This document shows, one piece after another, positions 48,685 through 60,654 of a DNA stretch of 64,000 nucleotides (position 1 is its first letter; every line of letters begins with the position of its first letter). Under the pieces are notes generated by a model. It saw nothing but the letters and a program-made list of their open reading frames with translations. It was not told where the DNA came from and made no database searches. Made by a program: the position numbers and the translations under genes. The stretch is from Gnetum montanum (Eukaryota > Streptophyta > Gnetopsida > Gnetales > Gnetaceae), in contig MNCI01016492.1 in NCBI GenBank assembly GCA_015680685.1, positions 401,556 to 465,555 of the forward strand, read 5' to 3'.

Positions 48685-49584
48685 TGATGAGAGCGGTTGC
48701 TCTAGCAGTTATTCTAATTATTACAGTGGTTACTCTAGTAGTTATTCTAATTATTAGAGAGGTTACTCTAGCAGTTATTCTAATTATTAGAGCGGTTACT
48801 CTAATTATTAGAGTAGTTTCTCCCAAGCCTATAAATATAGTGCCCAAGCGCACAATTGGGAGAGAAGTCTTTTAGCAGTCAAGTAGCAAAACTCTTGGAA
48901 TCTGTTTGAAAGTTAGAGTATTTTCCAAGTGCCTGCAATAGGAGGTCTAAGTGTGGATGGATCTTTATTTGAGCATTGTGTACCTGAGCTCACCTTTTGT
49001 ACACCTTGATTCATCCTTGTAGCACTTGAGATTTGTTTTCTTACGCATTTTTTTTATTTTATTTTCTTATGTGTTTATTTTATTTTATTTTATTTTATGC
49101 ACTTTACATTTCAGTTATTAGCACAACAATTCATTTTGATCAATTAAATAAATCATTAAATTACACAAGCACAACCACTTCGTGCATGCATATAATGCTT
49201 GGTATCCTAGTAACAATTAGCGTTTGGTAATCCTAGCAATGTTTCACTAGTTTAGGATGTGTACGGCAAGTGGGAAAGAATGCTAGTGTTAGGATTAGTT
49301 AGAACTTTGTTAATGAGTAGTTAAGTTAAATTAGTCACTTAGTTACCTCTCTCCTTTTCTACTAGCATAGGACATAAAAACATAAAATCTATAAAAATCA
49401 TATGCCTAAAGCTTACTTAACCATACAATCATGACATATAGGTAAGCTTGGGAAGACAACAATCAACCAACCTATCCTTGTTCCACAAGGGTGCATAAAC
49501 ACTTAGTCCTTGGAATTCGACCGAATCGTGTGTGAAATGCTTATGTTCGTATGGTTGAGCGTAGGGGTACCTTGTCACTCATCA
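48685..49584 (+). mobile_element. Solo LTR of the B superfamily (900 bp)
   Basis: TGATGAGAGCGG...CACTCATCA, flanked by perfect TTACT duplications (48680-48684 and 49585-49589). The last 60 bp are nearly the same as the element B LTR (ATGGTTGAG.GTAGGGGTACC). The middle keeps the same order of motifs (GCCTATAAATA TATA box, ATGCTTGGTAATCCTAG). U3 differs and is built of 33-bp subrepeats. A single LTR with matching duplications means LTR-LTR recombination removed the rest. Confidence 0.9.
48692..48822. repeat. 33-bp subrepeats in U3 of the solo LTR
   Basis: Units such as GGTTACTCTAGCAGTTATTC plus TAATTATTAGAGA repeat about four times. Each contains the near-palindrome CTCTAATTATTAGAG. The position just upstream of the TATA box suggests enhancer-type subrepeats. 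Confidence 0.8.
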
Positions 49585-51686
49585 TTACTGCAAGGATGTC
49601 GTAAGATAATGGTGCAATATTTACCATCTTTGGGAAAGTTTTCTTTCAAGACTAATTCTTGGAAGATTGGTAATTACTCTCACAATCATTCAAATTGTTT
49701 TAGATTTTCACACTAGGGAAAATGCTTTCATACTTAGCATGGAATAAACTGAATTTAAAGCTATTTATCAAAGAGTGTTATTTGATTATATTATTCATTC
49801 CTTACTTCCTTAGAAGGAATATTAAGAAGTTTTTTTATTGATAAAATTAATTATTAATTATTTTGGTTCATATATAACAAGGTTTTATGGAATCACTAGT
49901 CTTCCCATGCTAATTCCTACTTAATCTATCTTCTTTACAATGCTAAAAGTAGTAGGATATATGATTGGTCCCTCTTCTATTTCTCTACTTTATAGCTTGC
50001 CATGGAGGTTGGAACTGCTACTAAGATACATCTAAGAAAAGCTTATACCATCTATTGTGTGACCTTAATTATGACCTTACTCTTCAAATATGATGTTCCA
50101 AAAAGTGATCTCCATCATTATAATTCTCTTCTATACCTTGACTTTCTAGAAAAAGAAAGAGTTGCAAGGGCTCAAATTGAAGATTCCCAAAATGATCAAG
50201 AAGTTTTTGTATTGGCTTGGAATCTAGAAGGGGCTAATAAGGAATAAAATATTGGTTTTTATCTACATATTTTTTTTATTAATTATTTATCTTCGTGTTA
50301 TTTATGTGCTAGTACACTCTACACTGTAGACTAAATCAGAAAGATATGCTAGGGAAGAAAATCCAAGAAAGAAGGAAGTAGCAGTAACATAACCTAGTTT
50401 CAAGGTTTTTTATTGATAAATTAGTATTATTATTACTATATTATTTTGTTATGTGTGCATTCATATTATCATTGATTTTATTCATAAACAACGTATCAAA
50501 CAAGATTCTAGTGAACAATGTTCAAGTGTTAAGCACAAAGCGAAATGGATAAAACCATAGGAAAATGTAACTATCTATCAGCTATCAAGATTTGAATACT
50601 CATACTTTTAATGTTACTTTCATATTTGTATTGCAGATGTTCTTGGGTTAAGAGTAATTTATCCAAGAGTTTGAAAGGAACTCCCTATGTAAGTCTAGTT
50701 CCAAGTGGACTACAATCCCACCATTGAAATATTCTTAGGTACAATCTCCATTGGTGACTCTATGTAATGGTCCAACTCTATCTAAGAATCCACAAACCAT
50801 ATCATTGTTATCTATTTATAAATCCCTTTTCATTAACATGTCTTTTTCAGTTATCATCAATGGCTCATCATACTCTTTAGGATAAATGATGGCTACCATA
50901 GAGGAATAACTTTTTCTTCTTCATAATTTTAGTGATTGAATTGCTAAGAATACTCCACACTCTATTCATGAAAAGCTATATCACTTAAGGGACTCTAAGT
51001 TCTATGACCTAAAAAGTGATTATGAGTGAGTGTAGTCTAATGATTCATCAACATTTCATATCATCCATGGAGACACTCCAAAAGTTACCAAAAATATCAA
51101 AAAAATCTTAGGAGAACTAGAAAGTGTTACTTGCTTGGCCTAACACTTGGTGAATCATGGGCAAATACTCAAAATTGAAAATAATCGACTTCATGTAAAT
51201 AATTATTTTTTTTTTATTTTTTTCCTTTTTCTTTAGTCTTTCTTTTCTTTCTACATATGGCTCTTATGTTTTGTTTATAGAGGAAGGAGAAGGAATGATA
51301 GGAGGATGTTGTATAATAGATATTTCAAGTCAACTATTAGAATCAGAAGTTGAAAAGGATAAAAAGGTAAAGGCTACCTCTAAAAGTACCACAAACTATA
51401 TTTGGCAACTCTATGATGGCTTAACTAGATGCTAGGGTGTACTTAGAAAAGAGGATGCCACCATGGAAGAATGGATGCCTCAAGCAAAGATTGGCAAAGA
51501 TCTCCTCCAATCCTTTAAATTGGATGTTTAATTCATCGTATGTCATTCATATTCACACATTTTCCATATCCCATCTTTTTTATTGATGTATTTCTTTTCT
51601 TATTTTAATAAAGAAGATTAGTGATTACTTTTTCTTCCTTTACTACAGCTTCAACTCTTGGACTATGGTTTGATAAAATACCAAAT
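49585..51686 (+). pseudogene. Gene-like exon blocks, plus strand, unknown function
   Basis: Several blocks look like decayed exons. 49999-50247 is an open frame (MEVGTATKIHLRKAYTIYC, LYLDFLEKERVARAQIEDS) preceded by a pyrimidine-rich TTTCTCTACTTTATAG. A second block follows TTGTATTGCAG near 50638. A third, near 51281, follows a long T/C tract ending TTTTGTTTATAG and reads EEGEGMIGGCCIIDIS. Stops are frequent and the joins were not phase-checked. The blocks sit on the strand opposite to chromovirus C, between its gag remnant and a C-type LTR. This could be another antisense gene carried by a retroelement, or a decayed host gene. Confidence 0.3.
51675..51686 (-). other. Degenerate primer-binding-site-like motif
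   Basis: Minus-strand TTTGGTATTTTATC directly follows the LTR end ...AGATGTCACA. It resembles TGGTATCAGAGC only over its first six bases, so support is weak. Confidence 0.3.
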
Positions 51687-52105
51687 GTGACATCTCATTC
51701 CCAAATGTCAATGAATTTGATTCTTAGTTGCATAGAATCATTATTTAATGTGAAAATAATCCAAATCATACATATAAACATACAATATATGCAAAGGAAT
51801 GGACTTAAAAGAAAATCAATAGTCAAAAATTATTAATGAAATTTAATTAGGTGCACTATCAACAACCTTGGATTATCTTCTTGTGACACTTAGAATCATT
51901 AGAGGCAATCTAGCATTGCCATCATAATTATGTCATCAAACCAAAGGGAGATTAATTCCTTCTTGTTCCACTTCATCTCACTATCATCACTTGACAATCT
52001 AGCTTCATAACTCCATGCCAATATGACCTCTAAGCCTAGTCTTAAATGTCACAGGTCAAACCCATCTTCAAGAGGTACCATGAATAGTTATAACTCCTCA
52101 TAACA
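51687..52105 (-). mobile_element. Second chromovirus C-type LTR, truncated
   Basis: Matches 17961-18385 in the same orientation and starts TGTGACATCTCATTC on the + strand. The match stops at about 52105, so the last about 75 bp present in the other copy (to ...AGATGTTACA) are missing. It may be the 5' LTR of element C displaced by insertions, or an independent solo LTR; the sequence does not decide. Confidence 0.7.
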
Positions 52106-52474
52106 TTATCACATTTTGATTTAAAGATTTTAAATAAAATTGAAGCCTTCTCTCCATGTTTTATTTTAATTTGAAATTAAATCAAAATCAAAATCCTATT
52201 GATGCATTTTTAAATAGAGTTTAGATTCATATCTCCAATAAACATTTCAACTCAAATTGAAATGTGGTTTGAAGAAAATGATTTGTTATGCAACATTTGA
52301 AATCAAAATGCAATGAGAAAATGATTTATTATGAAAAATCAAAATGGAAAAGAAAAAAGAAAAAAATTAAAAGTGAACTTGAAAATCAAAAAAGAAAAAG
52401 AAATGGACCACAAATAAAATTGAATTGAAATCAAGATAAGAAACAAAATGAAAATTGAAATAAAAATAATATAA
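52106..52474. other. No feature recognised
   Basis: A-rich, low-complexity sequence (runs of GAAAATCAAAA type) between the truncated LTR and the small LTR element. Confidence 0.4.
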
Positions 52475-53941
52475 TGTTAGAGTTTAATTAATTTTCATTG
52501 CACTTACAATATAATGTTATAGCCTCAAGATCTTTTATAGGAGGATGTACTATTTGTAACTAAAAATAATATCATCATAACTTAAACTTAATATCCTTAT
52601 TACATTCATATTTCGTAATATTCATTCATAAGGTTTCTTCTTCTCTCCATAGGTTATATTCTTTGTATCAAGTCATAACTATTTATAACCCATTGTATCT
52701 TTCCATACATTATTAATTATTATTCTAATGAGAAACTAATGATTATACATATGGTTTACAACTACATTCTAACACTCTCCTTTAAGCATTAGTTTTATAT
52801 TTATTTTTTCTCCTACATAATTCTTGAATGGTTAAATTAGAAATATAAATGATGAAGAATACTTGTATGGTCATGTTGCTAGCCTATTTTTAAAAGATCA
52901 ACATCATTCCATATTTCCTTTTTTCTTTTCGCTCATGAATTCCTTTTCTAGTGGGATCTTTCGGAATGCTGAAATGCTTATAATTTATGTTACTTCATAG
53001 CTTTCAATGATTGCAACTCATTGCTTTGTGCATACTTCCAAATAAGAAATTATTACAACTTAGTATCATTACCATGAAACTTCCATAAATTTCTTGGTTG
53101 CTTCAAATTTCTAAGTTATTTCTCACTTCGTAATTATCCCATAGATTCATGTTGTTTCATTTCCTTGATTACTTTTAAATGAATAAATAATTTTAGGCTT
53201 TCCTTATATATAAATTTTCCTTCATTTGAATTTAATGCTAATGTCATTCTTTAAAGCTTCTTAGTTTAGATTTCCTTAATGATGCTTTTGAATTACCAAG
53301 TTGCTCTTCTTAACCATCTTGTAACTCTCAAGGCTATTTTCTTTTTCATCTACCTTTAGTCCCTAGCTACCTTGAACTTTTTGGCTTTACCTATAGGATT
53401 CTAGTATCTTAGAATTTTAAGCTTTAAAACTAAAGATTTTAAGTGTGGCTCTTTTAGTTTACAAGTTATAATAATTTTTGTAATAATTTCTTCTTGTTCT
53501 TTGATTTGTGTTGGTCCTCATCAATTTTTTTCTTAAATTTGATATTATGTGCTAATCTCTCTTGCTTGCTTCAATACCATGTTACATTTTTGTTACACTT
53601 GTAATACAATATTATTACCTCAAGATCTTTTAAAGGAGGATGCAATATTCCTAATTGAGAATAACACCATTATAACTTAAATATAATATCAGTATCATAT
53701 TTGTACTTCATAACATTTATTTATAAGGTTTTTTCTTCTTCTTTTCTTGGCCATCATTATTTTTTATATTTTTATATGGTATAATGTGTTGTGTGTCATG
53801 ATAATGGAATAGAACTAATTTACTCCATAGGTTATATTGTCAAGTTCGTTCATGAACCTTTATATTTTTCCATACATTGCTAATTATTGTGTTAATGAAA
53901 TACTAATGATTGCATGCCTAGTTGATAGTTATATCTATGCA
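52475..53941 (-). mobile_element. Short non-autonomous LTR element E (TRIM-like, copia-type ends)
   Basis: Two direct repeats: 3' LTR 52475-52774 and 5' LTR 53580 to about 53941, sharing blocks such as CCTCAAGATCTTTTA.AGGAGG, TTTCCATACATT and CCATAGGTTATATT. On the minus strand the 5' LTR is followed at 53579-53568 by TGGTATTGAAGC, close to the initiator-Met primer site, and AAAGGAGAG precedes the 3' LTR start TGTTAGAATG, a copia-style polypurine tract. The interior is only about 0.8 kb with no coding capacity. The right LTR carries about 50 extra bases near 53750-53815. The outer right boundary is approximate and no target duplication was verified. Confidence 0.75.
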
Positions 53942-54900
53942 TCAAATAAATAGGGAATTGAGGATTTGTGACTCAAAATGCATTTTAGTGGAAGAGTATA
54001 TGCAAAGACTAGGGATGGGTTGTTAGGTAGAAACTGAATAAAAATATAATAAATTATTTAAATAATTTTTTTCATATTCCAAAGTAAAATTTCTACCGGA
54101 AAATATGTCACATCAAATACATATAATTATATTTCTTTATTTCTTTTACATTTTAGATTTAATAAATATTATTTTTAATTTAATTTAAATTAAAAGTATC
54201 TCTTGAGAATCAGATATACGCTGCCTTAAGTACACATCATATATGCAAATCTTCTAAGATTCAACAATCCTCAGCCTACAACATAGAAAATATAAGCATA
54301 CACATGCCCTCAACTCATGAACACCTCACATGAGCTGAGTTTTGTACTTCCAAGAAGCCGCATGTGTTCGTGTTGTTTTGCTTTTAACCAGCATGCTCAT
54401 ACTGCGGCTGCAACCTGCATGAGATAACTTTTTGACATAGCTCATTTTAAACTGATACCTCTCTCTTCTACATACGAAGAATAAGATTAGCTTAAAAATT
54501 TTGAATGAATCTTGAAAAATTATTTTTAACAATCGATTAACGTGAACATTGATGAGTTCACACGTACAGCTGAGCTATGTGATTAGCTCTGAAAAATTGT
54601 TGGATGCGCTGTTCGTATCATTAACGTTTCGCGAGTTCTCCATGTGCTAAGGGCAAGAGAAACGCATCCATTTAATCATTGGAGCCACCCTCAACTGTTA
54701 GTAATATGCCACGAAAGCTAAAAGCACAGACAACGTGCACAGCCCTGAACTGTCAGTAATATGCCACAAAAACTAAATATGTCACAACTTGTAAATGCTC
54801 TTCACCGAGACAATCCCACAGGGAAATTGTGAGTTTATTCAAATGACCTTCCTTTTGAGCTGGTTTTGAAACAAGTAGCATTGGATGAGAATCCTTGCAT
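53942..54900. other. No gene recognised; small tandem duplication at about 54683-54790
   Basis: The stretch from about 54200 on has more complex, less AT-rich sequence. AACTGT.AGTAATATGCCAC occurs at about 54696 and again 59 bp later, a short tandem duplication. The minus-strand ORF 54326-54532 has no recognisable motif. Confidence 0.4.
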
Positions 54901-55115
54901 TGTTAGAAACTAGAGAAATTGGGAGAAATCAGTATGATTTATTGAAGAACAAATTTGGCTAATATATATAGCCTTACATAACTAACTGAAAAGAGATAAA
55001 CATCCCACATCTAACAACTCTTAAGACATAGGAAGACTAAATCAAAACAAATAAGAATCCCTTAATAATAGGGATTTTATTGACTACGTAACAAATCACT
55101 TAAATAAACCCAATA
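54901..55115 (-). repeat. 3' LTR of the Ty1/copia element (about 215 bp)
   Basis: On the minus strand it starts TATTGGGTTTATT (probably a mutated TGTTGGG) directly after a polypurine tract TTTAAGGGAAGAA, has a TATA box near GGCTATATATATTAGCC and ends ...TTCTAACA at 54901. Such short LTRs are normal for copia elements. No 5' LTR was found beyond 58515. Confidence 0.75.
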
Positions 55116-58100
55116 ATTCTTCCCTTAAACTGAATGCTACAAGCAATCAGTTTATGTTAGTTTTAGAAAATACTCCCAATAGTTCTCATAGCTTTCAGAA
55201 GACATTCAGCTTGAGTGGTTTAGTCATTACATCAACCAATTGTTCTTGTGTATCACCATCTCCATAGTATTAGCCTTGATGAGCTCTCAAAGAAAATGGA
55301 AGCACACCTCTATGTGCTTACTACAACCATGCATTACTAGGTTCTTCGAAAGTTTGATTGTAGAACTACTATCACAATGAATAATAGTTGGTTTATCTTG
55401 CTTTTGATTTAGCTTTCCCAACACCCTTTTCAGCCATACTACCTGGCATGCACATGAAGGTGCAGCAATGAACTCTACCTCCATATTAGATAGACTTATG
55501 ACTGGCTATTTTTTTGATGACCAAGATATTTCTTCTGAACTCAATAAAAATAAATACCTTGATGTGCTCTTTCTATCTTCTAAATCTCCAGCATAATCAC
55601 TATTGGTGTAAGCAACAAGTTCATCATCTTCTCCCTTCCTATAAAAAATTCCAAACTTAGTTGTTCCCTTCAAATATCTCAACACCCTTTTGCTACTTGT
55701 AGATGAAGCTTACTTGAATTTTCCATATACTTGCTAATAAGACTCCCCACAAACGTCATGTCTAGTTGAGAAGCTGTGAGATACATCAGACTACCTACCA
55801 TTTGTTTATAGTAAGTCTTATCCACCTTAACCCCACCTTTGTCCTTCACAAGCTTAAAGCTATGAACAATAAGATTTTGGATATAATTACTTTTATCTAT
55901 TCCAAATCTTTGCAACACCTCCAATGCATACTTCTTCTAACTGATAAAAAAACCATTTGATCTTTACAAGACTTCGATACCAAGAAAATACCTCATCTTA
56001 CTAAGATCACTCATGTTGAACTCATGCTTCAAAGATTTTTTAAACCCTATAAACATCAATTCATCATTTCCTATAAAAATGAGATCATCAACATACAAAC
56101 TTATAATTAAAACTTTGTCTTCTCTTGTCCTGATAAATAGATTATGCTCATAGTCATACTTCTCAAATCCTTCCTCCATGAAATAGGCTTCTATATGGCT
56201 GTACCAAGCACATGGTGGTTGCTTAAGCTGATAAGGTGCCTTCTTTAACTTATAAACCTTTTGTTCATGATCCTTTTGCACCTAACCATAAGACTACTCC
56301 ACAAAAACATTTTCATTCAACTCATCATGTAAAAATGTAGACTTCACATCTAGTTGGTAGATGGTCCATCCCCTTTGAGTTGCAAGTGCTACCACCAAAC
56401 AAATAGTCTTCATGTGTGCCACAAGTGTAGAAACTTATGTATCATCTAACCGATACTATTGAGCATATCCCTTTACTACAAGCCTAGCCTTGTATTTGTT
56501 CACTTCTCGATTCTCATTAAGTTCAATCTTATAAACCCACTTCACTCCAACTTTCTTTCCTTCCTCAAGCAACTTCGTTAATTCCCACATTTATTTCGTT
56601 GTATTGCTGTAATATTCACATCCATGACTTTCCTCCACTTCTCACTTTTCATAGCATTTTCAAACTAAATTGGATCAGTAGCTGCAACCATGGTCCAATA
56701 AGCTTCTTGTTCAAAAGTTCCTTCTCCTATGACATAGTCTCTAATCCATATTGGTGGTGCCCTATTCCTCCTTTCATTCGAGCAAGGAGAGCTAGTCAAA
56801 GAATTACAGAAAAGATTCTCCTCTTCTTCTTCTATATCAAGATGATTAGACTCACTTTCCTCGTCGTTCTCATCAAACTTAGCTACTTCCTCCTCATGAT
56901 CACCCCATTCTAAATCACACACAATGACTTATTTATATTTTTTATCCTAATCCCAACTTTTGTCTTCTTTGAATACAACATCCCTACTTATTATGATCCT
57001 TTGTGAAGCTAAATCATAAAGTCTATAAGCCTTCGATCCTCACTAACTCCAAGTAGAATACAACTCAAGCTCTCATCATCTAGCTTAGATCTTTTATCAT
57101 TAGGTACATGAACATGAGAGACATCCAAAAACTCTAAAATACTCAACTACAGGCTTGACTCCACTCCAAGCTTTTTCTGGGATCATATTTTTCACTACTA
57201 ATGTTGGAATTTGATTCAAAATGTGCACCATCCAGTCTATTGTTTCAGGCTAGAAAGCTTTGGGAATTTTCTTTTCTAAAAGCATACAATGAACCATATT
57301 CATAATGGTTCTATTCTTTTATTCTGCAACATCATTTTGTTAGGGCAAGTATGCAACTCTCAATTGCTCTCGTATACCATTTACATCACAAACATTGGTG
57401 AGCTCTTGTGATGTAAATTCTCCTCCATGATTAGTACATAAACCTCTAATAGACAAGCTTACTTCCTTCTCAACATGAATCTTAAATCTTTTAAAAATAG
57501 CAAAGGCTTTTGATTTCTCAATTAAGAAGTAAACCCATGTTTCTCTACTAAAGTCATTAGTGAAAGTAATTAGATACCTTTTCTTGGTATTAGAGATGGA
57601 CGTGATCGCTCAACAAATATTACCATGTACCAATTGAAGAATTTGTAACACACTCTAGGTGCTCTTCTTTGGAAATGAGTCTCTTTGTTGCTTGCCCACC
57701 AAACAATCCTTGCAAAGCCTTGAAGGAGACTTAAGTCGTGGTAAACAATCTACCATTTTCTTCTGCTGAAGAGTCTTTAAGCCCTTAAAGCTCAAGTGTC
57801 CATATCTACAATGCCAAAGTTGCACCATATCTTTTGTAACTTTGTTGAGACAAGATGCTATAGGTTGAGATGTAGCATGCAACATGAACATTCGATTTGA
57901 AGACACCTTCATTTCCATGATTAAGCCTCTCTTTGGATGAAACACCTTACACTTTCCATGTTGAAATAAAATGGTAAGGCCCTTTTCTTGCAATTGCCCA
58001 ATACTCAGCAAATTGTTTTTCTGCTCTAGCACATAAAGTATGCCTGTGATAATCTGTATTACTCCATTCACCTGCAAGTTTATGTTACCCTATTCCATTA

Positions 58101-58515
58101 TAGCTATGCTTGAGTTGTTACCTAGTTTCACCATATCTTTGAAATTTTCATCAAGATCAAAGAAGTATTCCTTCTTTCCACACATATGATTGCTATATCC
58201 CAAGTCAACAAACCATACATTGTCTCCATTGGCCTTATTCATATCTGGATACACCATCAGCAACATGTCTTCTTGAGTCTTAACATCACTGCCCTCCTTC
58301 TCCTTGCTTGGACGTTCCCATTGAAAGTGCCCAAGCTTGTGACAATTATAGATCTCCACTATGGCTTTGTCGAAGCTTTGTTTGGCTCTTTCCCTTTCTC
58401 TTTCTCTAAAACTTCCACGGCCTTGACCCCTTCCTCCCGATTGATTGCCATGGGTAATCTTCAATGCATGTTCTTCTTCAACATGAGAACTCATGCATTG
58501 TTCATGCACAGGTAG
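55116..58515 (-). pseudogene. 5'-truncated Ty1/copia element: gag tail, PR, integrase, RT, RNase H
   Basis: Minus-strand copia order PR-INT-RT-RH. Gag tail and protease at 58509-58090: a CCHC zinc knuckle reduced to IYNCHKLGHFQWERP (first and last Cys lost) and a protease motif WFVDLGYSNHMCG in which the catalytic DSG is DLG. Integrase zinc finger at 57990-57660 with H-x4-H...C-x2-C intact (LWHCRYGHLS...CKDCLVGKQ); the core continues to about 57200. An acidic linker lies at 56922-56665. RT at 56281-55964 (KKAPYQLKQPPCAWY, ISLYVDDLIFIGND, so YVDD is present). RNase H at 55924-55287 ends EVEFIAA, HCDSSSTIKLSKN and SKHIEV. Several stops and frame changes occur. Gag is cut at about 58515 and the 5' LTR is missing. 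It lies about 1.4 kb upstream of the host gene at 59926. Confidence 0.9.
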
Positions 58516-59748
58516 GTTGCTTTAGGTATTTATTGTTTCTAGCATATTAATAGATTTTTCTGAGAAACTAAAAGGTTTTCCCATAGTTATTAAATGAAAT
58601 ACATTTAAATTAAGGATATTTCTCCATAAATAGTAATTTCTTTCATAATATATGAATTATATTGGTAGTTCTCTTTCCATGTATCACTTTTGTTTCATTT
58701 TGACATGAAAATATTCAAATTCTTCTAAATTATTGTTTGGATTCTTTATGCCATTTCTTTTCTGCAACCTTTTGCTTGGCCATTTTCCCTTACGTTTACG
58801 TTTCCGATGCTGTCACAGTTTCTGGTAACTATGACATACATTAGTTCCACCACGGTGATGTTAAACAAACAGTAAAAGAAACTCTATAAACTTGCTTAGG
58901 CACATACAAATAAACAATGAACAGAATTCCCTTTTCAATATTTAAAAATTATATCTTGCACAGAAACTCGAATCCGTACTCCGTCATCATGAGACGCGGT
59001 TGTTCGGAACATGCAGCAGGAAATTGTCAAGTTGAAATGCTTAGCTCACTAAATTTCGTCGCAGGCGCCCACTTGCAGCACGGACACATAATTGGATTTT
59101 AGCTTACGTTTCTAAGATCAAAAACAGATCGTGTTTGCATGTGCCAATGCCTAGTTTACCTACATCAGAAACTCCTCTTTGCATTTGTCCAGTGGCTGCA
59201 AGTCATGACACAAAAATTATGCCACCACTGTTCCACCATAAATGTAATGCTAGCTTAAGCATCCACGCCTCTCTCCCTCTCTTTCTGACCCAGGCAGGCT
59301 GTAGCCCACTGAAAGAACCGTTGTTGCTGTTTACTTTGCTGCTTGGCCTCTCCGTTGCTGCTAATTTTGCTATCTATTTTTGCATGGTTGGTACTTGATT
59401 GGATCCTTCCAAATCATCCAAGGAAATTGTTAAACGATTATCAATTTGCATTTGACCTCTATAATGAAAACAAGAAAAGAACAAACCATATCCTCGGGAA
59501 AAAGTGGAATAAGATCTTAACCCAGAATATGCATCCGTCAATACCTACCAAACTTTCTGTGGGCCTGTTCTGAAACAGCCTTTGATGTGAGCGGATCTGA
59601 TGCTCCCTAACCACTCATTCCCCAACAAAGAATTTAAAATCTTCAATACTTTCGAGGGATTGGCATGCCAAACGGTACAGTATAGGCTAATAATGCTCAT
59701 AGCAGAGGCATGTCTGCGACCTACGTACATGCTTCTATGTGTTCTGCT
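58516..59748. other. Upstream region of the DUF4408/DUF761-type gene
   Basis: Between the truncated copia element and the gene. From about 58780 the sequence is less AT-rich and more complex, as expected of low-copy DNA near a gene. The ORFs here (58917-59102, 59135-59398, 59343-59573) overlap in different frames and have no recognisable domain. Confidence 0.45.
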
Positions 59749-59755
59749 TATAAAT
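59749..59755 (+). promoter_or_regulatory. Candidate TATA box of the 59926 gene
   Basis: TATAAAT within CTGCTTATAAATTC, 171 bp before the start codon. This would leave a 5' untranslated leader of roughly 140 bp. Confidence 0.5.
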
Positions 59756-59925
59756 TCAAAGAGTCATAGAATTCTCTGCACAATTGTCATTGTCTCTCCC
59801 TCTTGGAATCCTGCATTTTACTTCTGCTTTGTGGGTTTTTGGTCTCAGATTGCATTGCACTGTGCTTTATCATTTCCCCATTTCCCCAAGTCTTTTTCTC
59901 TCTGCTGCCGGTCTGAGAATAAACC

Positions 59926-60654
59926 ATGGCTGCAAGTTGCATCAGTTGCAGCAACAACACATGCTCAGCCAAACAGAACAGCAGCGTATGGTGCTGGACA
60001 GTTTCGATTGCAGTGCTGAGTTTTTCACTGTGTCTGGTATTATGGTTCATGTTTGTCCAAATGGACTTCATCATGGATGTTGTGGGAGATAATTTCAGAT
60101 GGTGGAAGACCAAGACCACTGTCTATGTTCTTCTGAACATCCTAATTTTGACAATTTGCCTGAGCTCACGAGCCATCACTCTGTCACAGGAGATGGGTTT
60201 TTTGCCCTTCTCTTCCTCTCATGATATGTCTGAATCATATATTTTTGAAAAGCTAAAACCCTGCTGCAACATATTTGGAGAAGCCATGACAGAAGTCGAT
60301 GGGAAAAAGAGCTCCACCACCAATTACAACTCCTTAATGGAAAGGTCAGCAACAATGATGTCAAATTTTTGCTGCAGTCGAGCCTCCGAGAAACAATCAC
60401 CAACAGTGAGAGCATGTTCAACTAAAGCGAATAGTTTGGTGGTATTTGAGATAGGTGAATTTGCAGAGGAGAAAGATCACAAATCCCTGGAACCCAAACA
60501 AATGGACGAAAAAGCAGTGGTGAGCCACTACAGAGAAATGGAAATTGGAAAGGAGGAATTGTATTACAGGGCAGAATCTTTTATCAAAAACTTTCGTAGA
60601 CAGCTGAAGATGGAACGGGATGATTCTTGGAATACTCTCGCTGCTGGTCCATAA
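59926..60654 (+). CDS. DUF4408/DUF761-type plant membrane protein (242 aa)
   Basis: The one convincing host gene. Single exon, start in AAACCATGGCTGC, a good plant start context, with an open frame to TAA at 60654. The N-terminus is Cys/Ser-rich, then a hydrophobic segment at about residues 21-44 (WCWTVSIAVLSFSLCLVLWF) and a second at about 65-81 (TVYVLLNILILTICLSS) predict two membrane spans, the arrangement of DUF4408. The middle is hydrophilic and Ser-rich. The C-terminus (about 208-233, GKEELYYRAESFIKNFRRQL) is the short DUF761 signature in which E-L-x-x-R-A-E-x-F-I-x-x-F is typical. The family is plant-specific, often called cotton-fibre-expressed-type, and its biochemical role is not known. 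AATAA-like signals follow within 120 bp. No stops, frameshift or repeats disturb it, in sharp contrast with the rest of the window. Confidence 0.85.
   Translation: MAASCISCSNNTCSAKQNSSVWCWTVSIAVLSFSLCLVLWFMFVQMDFIMDVVGDNFRWWKTKTTVYVLLNILILTICLSSRAITLSQEMGFLPFSSSHDMSESYIFEKLKPCCNIFGEAMTEVDGKKSSTTNYNSLMERSATMMSNFCCSRASEKQSPTVRACSTKANSLVVFEIGEFAEEKDHKSLEPKQMDEKAVVSHYREMEIGKEELYYRAESFIKNFRRQLKMERDDSWNTLAAGP

Noticed and set aside
59135-59573. Small secreted or membrane protein ORFs upstream of the host gene
   Set aside because: They overlap in different frames, lack a domain, and sit where the promoter and upstream region of the 59926 gene should be.
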